In this document: piece by piece, positions 60,411 through 64,000 of the stretch
Layout: the number at the start of each line of letters is the position of its first letter
Position numbering within the stretch: position 1 is the first letter of the stretch
Assembly: GCF_947497275.1 (NCBI RefSeq)
Contig: NZ_CANMFS010000001.1
Coordinates: 620,001-684,000 of the forward strand
Origin: an uncultured Sulfitobacter sp.
GTDB taxonomy: Bacteria; Pseudomonadota; Alphaproteobacteria; Rhodobacterales; Rhodobacteraceae
Length of the DNA stretch: 64,000 nucleotides
Direction of reading: 5' to 3'
The notes under the pieces: generated by a model
Databases searched by the model: none
Told to the model about the DNA's origin: nothing
The model's input: the letters and a program-made list of their open reading frames with translations, nothing else
Position numbers and translations under genes: made by a program

Positions 60411-60865
60411 CAAGACGCGGTCGCGCCGATTTGCGCTTCTGCCACGGCCTGCGCCAGTGCCTCGATGCTCAGCAAAATGGAGGCGTGGCGATTCTTGTAG
60501 GCGACGGCGGGGGTCAACACTTCGAAATCACCAAAAGGGGCGTCCGGTACGCCGCCTTTGCCTTTCAGCATGGCTTTGAGTTGATCACGACCGGTTTCGA
60601 GCGTTTCCAAGGACGCGCCCTGGGCTGCGCTGGCGGTGATCGCGGCAGCGGCTTGGCCCAATGCACAGGCCTTGACGTCCTGCGCAAGGTCAATCAGCCG
60701 ACCGTCTGCAACTTTCACATCGACGGTCACACTGGATCCGCACAGCGGAGACCGACGGGTTACGGTAGCATCGGGATCGTCGAGCCTGCCCAGATGCGGA
60801 ATGTCCGCTGCGAGTGCGAGAATACGCTGAGAATAGAGTTTGATCAGATCGCTGTCGTTCGACAT
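60410..60865 (-). CDS. NifU/IscU-like iron-sulfur scaffold protein
   Basis: 151 residues from ATG 60865 (AAAGGA upstream). The SufU/IscU-type fold has RRSPLCGSSVTVDVKV and KACALGQAAAA carrying two of the three cluster cysteines. The third position (often C-R/K-C late) is unclear here, as the C-terminus has no cysteine. It may be a divergent scaffold or carrier. It is divergent from hisI. No suf genes are next to it. Confidence 0.8.
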   Translation of the reverse strand: MSNDSDLIKLYSQRILALAADIPHLGRLDDPDATVTRRSPLCGSSVTVDVKVADGRLIDLAQDVKACALGQAAAAITASAAQGASLETLETGRDQLKAMLKGKGGVPDAPFGDFEVLTPAVAYKNRHASILLSIEALAQAVAEAQIGATAS

Positions 60866-60945
60866 GACTTTTCCTTTTGCACCCGATTCACTACATAAGC
60901 GCATCCGGACAGGATGCAAATTTTTCTGAAGCGAGGCTATCCCAC

Positions 60946-61302
60946 ATGTCTTTTGACCCGACCACCCTGACCTTCAACGACTCGGGGCTTATCCCCGCTA
61001 TCGCACAAGACCACCGGACGGGTGAGGTTCTGATGATGGCGTGGATGAACGCCGAAAGCATCTCCCGCACGCTCGAAACCGGACAGGTCACTTATTGGAG
61101 CCGTTCGCGCGGCGAATTCTGGGCCAAGGGTGCGACGTCGGGCAACGTGCAGACCCTCAAGGAAATGCGGGTGGATTGTGACCGTGATTGCATTCTGATG
61201 CAGGTCGCACAGATCGGTCCCGCCTGCCACACCGGCCGCCGCAGCTGTTTTTTTACTGGCGTTGATGCACACGGCGAAACGGATCTGTCTGCCGACAGCT
61301 AG
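60946..61302 (+). CDS. hisI: Phosphoribosyl-AMP cyclohydrolase
   Basis: 118 residues from ATG 60946. Opens the purine ring in histidine synthesis. [30 protein letters not shown] and a [10 protein letters not shown] end supply metal ligands. Monofunctional, as usual for alphaproteobacteria (no HisE domain). The stop overlaps that of convergent gluQ by 4 bp. Confidence 0.95.
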   Translation: MSFDPTTLTFNDSGLIPAIAQDHRTGEVLMMAWMNAESISRTLETGQVTYWSRSRGEFWAKGATSGNVQTLKEMRVDCDRDCILMQVAQIGPACHTGRRSCFFTGVDAHGETDLSADS

Positions 61303-62180
61303 GGCGCGAGCCCGACCATCTTGCGGATTTCGGCGGGTGATGCGCCCTCCGTGCGAAACAGATGGATCGCGCGCGCGTCGTCGCGTTTTGCCAACCGCTT
61401 GCCGGTGGCATCCCGCACAAGCGGATGGTGACGATAGACGGGTGTGTGCAGATCGAGAAGACGTTGGAGGATGACATGTATTCCGGTCGCCTCGAAAAGA
61501 TCCTCTCCCCTGACCACATCCGTAATTCCTTGGTCAGCGTCATCGACAACCACCGAGAGGTGATAGGATGTCGCCATGTCGCGCCGCGACAGGATGACGT
61601 CGCCAACTTCGTGAACAAGCATGTTCCGGGTCAAAGTGATCCGCCCCGTCTCGCCCTGCGGACCTGCGCCTTTCTCCGTAAACGTGATAAGATCGTCGGC
61701 CACTTGCAGTCCCGCGTGATCACACGCGCGACGCATATCCAGTCTGAGGGGTATGTGCTGCGGGCGCGGTCCGGTGATGGGGGTGAAAGGACGGCACGTT
61801 CCGGGATAAACAATGCCGTCGGGGCCAAGCGATACACCTTCTTGCGGCGCGGACGCGGCGGCTGCGATATCGGCGCGCCGACAGGCGCATGGATAGAGCA
61901 ACCCCCGCGCCCACAGATGGTCGAGCGTGTCGGAGTAGGCGGCGCGGCGGTCGGACTGTCGCATGACCGGCTCGGGCCAAGACACTCCGAGCCAGGAAAG
62001 GTCCTCGTAAATCTGCGCCTCCCAGGCAGGTCGGGCGCGAGACAGATCGATGTCCTCTATGCGCAGCAGAAAGACGCCACCCGCCGACTGTGCGAGGTCA
62101 TAGGCGCGCAGGGCGGAATACGCATGACCAAGATGCAATGGCCCCGTTGGCGAAGGGGCGAAACGGGTGATCAAAGTCAT
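61299..62180 (-). CDS. gluQ: Glutamyl-Q tRNA(Asp) synthetase
   Basis: 293 residues. Attaches glutamate to queuosine 34 of tRNA-Asp. Class I motifs: HLGH in [15 protein letters not shown] and KRLAKRDDA (KMSKS-like). Zinc site CAC in [11 protein letters not shown] and a later cysteine in YPGTCR. It lacks the anticodon domain of GltX. It follows a methyltransferase gene (4 bp overlap). Confidence 0.95.
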   Translation of the reverse strand: MTLITRFAPSPTGPLHLGHAYSALRAYDLAQSAGGVFLLRIEDIDLSRARPAWEAQIYEDLSWLGVSWPEPVMRQSDRRAAYSDTLDHLWARGLLYPCACRRADIAAAASAPQEGVSLGPDGIVYPGTCRPFTPITGPRPQHIPLRLDMRRACDHAGLQVADDLITFTEKGAGPQGETGRITLTRNMLVHEVGDVILSRRDMATSYHLSVVVDDADQGITDVVRGEDLFEATGIHVILQRLLDLHTPVYRHHPLVRDATGKRLAKRDDARAIHLFRTEGASPAEIRKMVGLAP

Positions 62181-62776
62181 GCTTTTTCAATAACGTAGAC
62201 GTTGGCCTTCACCTGGAGTTCAGGTAGATGGTCGCCGTATTCGACGAATAGTAGCCGTGCGGCACCACAGTCCAGCCACTCGTTCATGCCAGAGATACTG
62301 ACAGGATCGGCGAGGGCGCGGTCGTCGAGCGAAAATACCAGTTTTCCCCCCCGGTTGAGCGCACGCAGAAGCCTGTCAAAAACCGCCATCGGTGCCGCGC
62401 TGGACCCAATGATATCAACCGCTGCGATAGCGTCGTAGCCGCCGCTGATGTGAGGTTCGCTGTCTAACTGTGTCAGAGAGCGATAGATCTGTTTGTCTGC
62501 GGCCCGTGCAAGCATATCCGGCGACAGGTCGGCCCCGTCGATGCACGCGAACCCCGCCTGCTTGAGCGCAGCGCCGGACAGCCCGGTGCCGCAGCCGAAG
62601 TCCAGAACAGTCGACGCATGGCTGAATCGGGCCAACGCAGCCGCGCAGCGCACCGGTGTCGCATATCCGGCTGCGGCGGCTTCGGTGTCGAAAGTCGCGG
62701 CCCATGCATCGCGGAAGGCGCGGGTTTCATCGGCTGTGCGGGCGGCATAGGCCCGGTCGAAAAAAAAATTACTCAT
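62177..62776 (-). CDS. SAM-dependent methyltransferase, class I
   Basis: 199 residues. Motif I VLDFGCGTGLSG, motif II area GADLSPDMLARA, DAIAAVDI and GGKLVFSLDD identify a Rossmann-type methyltransferase. The substrate is unknown. It overlaps the gluQ start by 4 bp, so a tRNA or translation link is possible but only inferred. Confidence 0.85.
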   Translation of the reverse strand: MSNFFFDRAYAARTADETRAFRDAWAATFDTEAAAAGYATPVRCAAALARFSHASTVLDFGCGTGLSGAALKQAGFACIDGADLSPDMLARAADKQIYRSLTQLDSEPHISGGYDAIAAVDIIGSSAAPMAVFDRLLRALNRGGKLVFSLDDRALADPVSISGMNEWLDCGAARLLFVEYGDHLPELQVKANVYVIEKA

Positions 62777-62815
62777 GATGATACAGAGTAAAGCCGCACG
62801 CTCTGCTGTCCAGTG

Positions 62816-64000
62816 TTAACCCTTGAGCCAGTCCTGCCAATCGACCTTAGCACGATCTGTATAGGCCTTGTAACGGTCCTTGCGCCCCCGCCGACCGCTT
62901 TTCAGCCCTTCGACGGCTGGGAAAAGCCCGAAATTCACGTTCATCGGCTGAAAGGTTTTCGCCTCCGCTCCGCCCGAGATATGCGTGATCAACGCACCGC
63001 TCGCGGTTGTCGCAGGTGGCGTCGACAGCGCAGTGCCGGTCATTTCCGCCGCCGCCAACCGTCCGGCAAGCAGACCCATCGCCGCCGATTCGACGTAGCC
63101 TTCGACGCCGGTGATCTGGCCCGCGAACCGGATATGAGGTTGGCTGCGCAGGCGCATCTGCCCGTCCAGCAAGGTTGGCGAGTTAAGGAATGTGTTGCGG
63201 TGAATGCCGCCCAATCTCGCAAAGCTGGCATTTTCCAAACCAGGAATCCGTCTGAAAACATCCGTTTGCGCGCCATACTTCATCTTGGTCTGGAAGCCGA
63301 CGATATTATAAAGTGTACCCAGTTTGTTGTCGCGGCGTAGCTGCACGACGGCGTAGGGTTTGACATCCGGCTGGTGCGGGTTGGTCAGGCCCACCGGTTT
63401 CATGGGACCGAACCGCAGCGTCTCGCGCCCGCGCTCCGCCATCACCTCTATGGGCAGGCAGCCGTCGAAATAGCCGGCCGTCTCACCTTCGTGAAACTCG
63501 GTTTTCTCAGCCGCATCCAACGCGTCGATGAACGCCTCGTACTGCGCCTTGTCCATCGGGCAGTTGAGGTATGCGGTACGCTCCTCTTCGGTTTCGCCCT
63601 TGTCATAGCGCGACTGCATCCATGCTTTCGACATATCGATGCTGTCGAAATAGACGATGGGGGCGATTGCATCGAAGAAAGCCAGCGCGTCCGCTCCGGT
63701 TTCGGCAGCGATCGACGCCCCCAGCGCGGTGGACGTGAGCGGACCGGTTGCAATGATCCAATGTCCGTCACGCGGCAACTCGGTGATCTCTTCGTAATCG
63801 ACACGCACGTTGGGCAGCGCCAGAAGCGCGTCCGTCACCGATTGCGCGAAGGGATCGCGGTCAACGGCAAGCGCACCGCCGGCCGGCAGTCGATGTTTTT
63901 GCGCTGTTTGCATGATGAGTCCGTTAGCCGCGCGCATTTCCCAGTGCAGGAGACCCACTGCGTTCTGCTCGCTGTCGTCCGAACGGAACGAATTCGAGCA
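62816..64000 (-). CDS. trmFO: TrmFO, folate-dependent tRNA (uracil-54-C5)-methyltransferase, N-terminus off window
   Basis: 394 codons visible, frame open to the window edge (full length is about 450). Makes T54 in tRNA with methylene-THF and [12 protein letters not shown] and VGLLHWEMR near the edge, a cysteine in [12 protein letters not shown] and [15 protein letters not shown] are typical. The FAD-binding GxGxxG start is beyond the edge. The cysteine of NCPM is likely the catalytic one, by analogy with B. subtilis. Confidence 0.93.
   Translation of the reverse strand, partial: CSNSFRSDDSEQNAVGLLHWEMRAANGLIMQTAQKHRLPAGGALAVDRDPFAQSVTDALLALPNVRVDYEEITELPRDGHWIIATGPLTSTALGASIAAETGADALAFFDAIAPIVYFDSIDMSKAWMQSRYDKGETEEERTAYLNCPMDKAQYEAFIDALDAAEKTEFHEGETAGYFDGCLPIEVMAERGRETLRFGPMKPVGLTNPHQPDVKPYAVVQLRRDNKLGTLYNIVGFQTKMKYGAQTDVFRRIPGLENASFARLGGIHRNTFLNSPTLLDGQMRLRSQPHIRFAGQITGVEGYVESAAMGLLAGRLAAAEMTGTALSTPPATTASGALITHISGGAEAKTFQPMNVNFGLFPAVEGLKSGRRGRKDRYKAYTDRAKVDWQDWLKG

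Overview
The window reads as chromosomal DNA of an alphaproteobacterium of the order Rhodobacterales (Roseobacter-like). It is GC-rich. A CtrA response regulator lies next to its antagonist SciP, and lipid A synthesis uses LpxI. The order pyrH-frr-uppS-cdsA-dxr-rseP-bamA-skp-fabZ-lpxA-lpxI-lpxB, TrmFO, GluQRS and a FnrL-type operator fit the same group. I see no rRNA, tRNA, CRISPR array or intact insertion sequence.

Layout. 1-5.4 kb (minus strand): a cut-off polyphosphate kinase 2, an alpha/beta hydrolase, homoserine O-acyltransferase, a P-loop ATPase and two EamA exporters. 5.8-10.7 kb: a partly decayed stress island with a metal P-type ATPase, a broken UspA gene, a second-type FtsH and a broken MBL-fold hydrolase. 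A perfect FNR/FnrL operator lies between the UspA remnant and ftsH. 11.3-15.6 kb: an accessory block of secreted or membrane proteins of unknown role, built around a trypsin-like protein fused to a discoidin-like domain. Its gene overlaps a divergent gene head to head. Two tandem paralogous secreted proteins follow. 16.6-22.2 kb: two RTX proteins ending in nearly the same Hint domain. 22.1-23.4 kb: a MobA-like nucleotidyltransferase and a decayed GcvT/dimethylglycine dehydrogenase-like gene.

23.8-34 kb holds housekeeping genes: a DUF2254 membrane protein, a CNNM/CorC protein, an unusual metallophosphoesterase, xerD with two upstream partners, aroK-aroB, ssb and a lytic transglycosylase. 34-38.8 kb is a peptide-type ABC transporter (fused double ATPase and two permeases) without a binding-protein gene. 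39.1-41.8 kb holds an AraC regulator, miaA and, divergently, pyrH. 41.9-53.3 kb is the long envelope operon, from ribosome recycling through isoprenoid, phospholipid and outer-membrane assembly to lipid A. lpxD is absent from its usual place.

53.3-64 kb: mnmA, sciP-ctrA, ligA-recG, a 42-residue membrane peptide gene under a phased array of four GTTC repeats that contains an alphaproteobacterial LexA-type box, a NifU-like scaffold, hisI, gluQ, a methyltransferase and a truncated trmFO. The best leads for something undescribed are the protease/secreted-protein block at 11.3-15.6 kb, the SOS-like small peptide at 60.1 kb, and the decaying FnrL-linked island.
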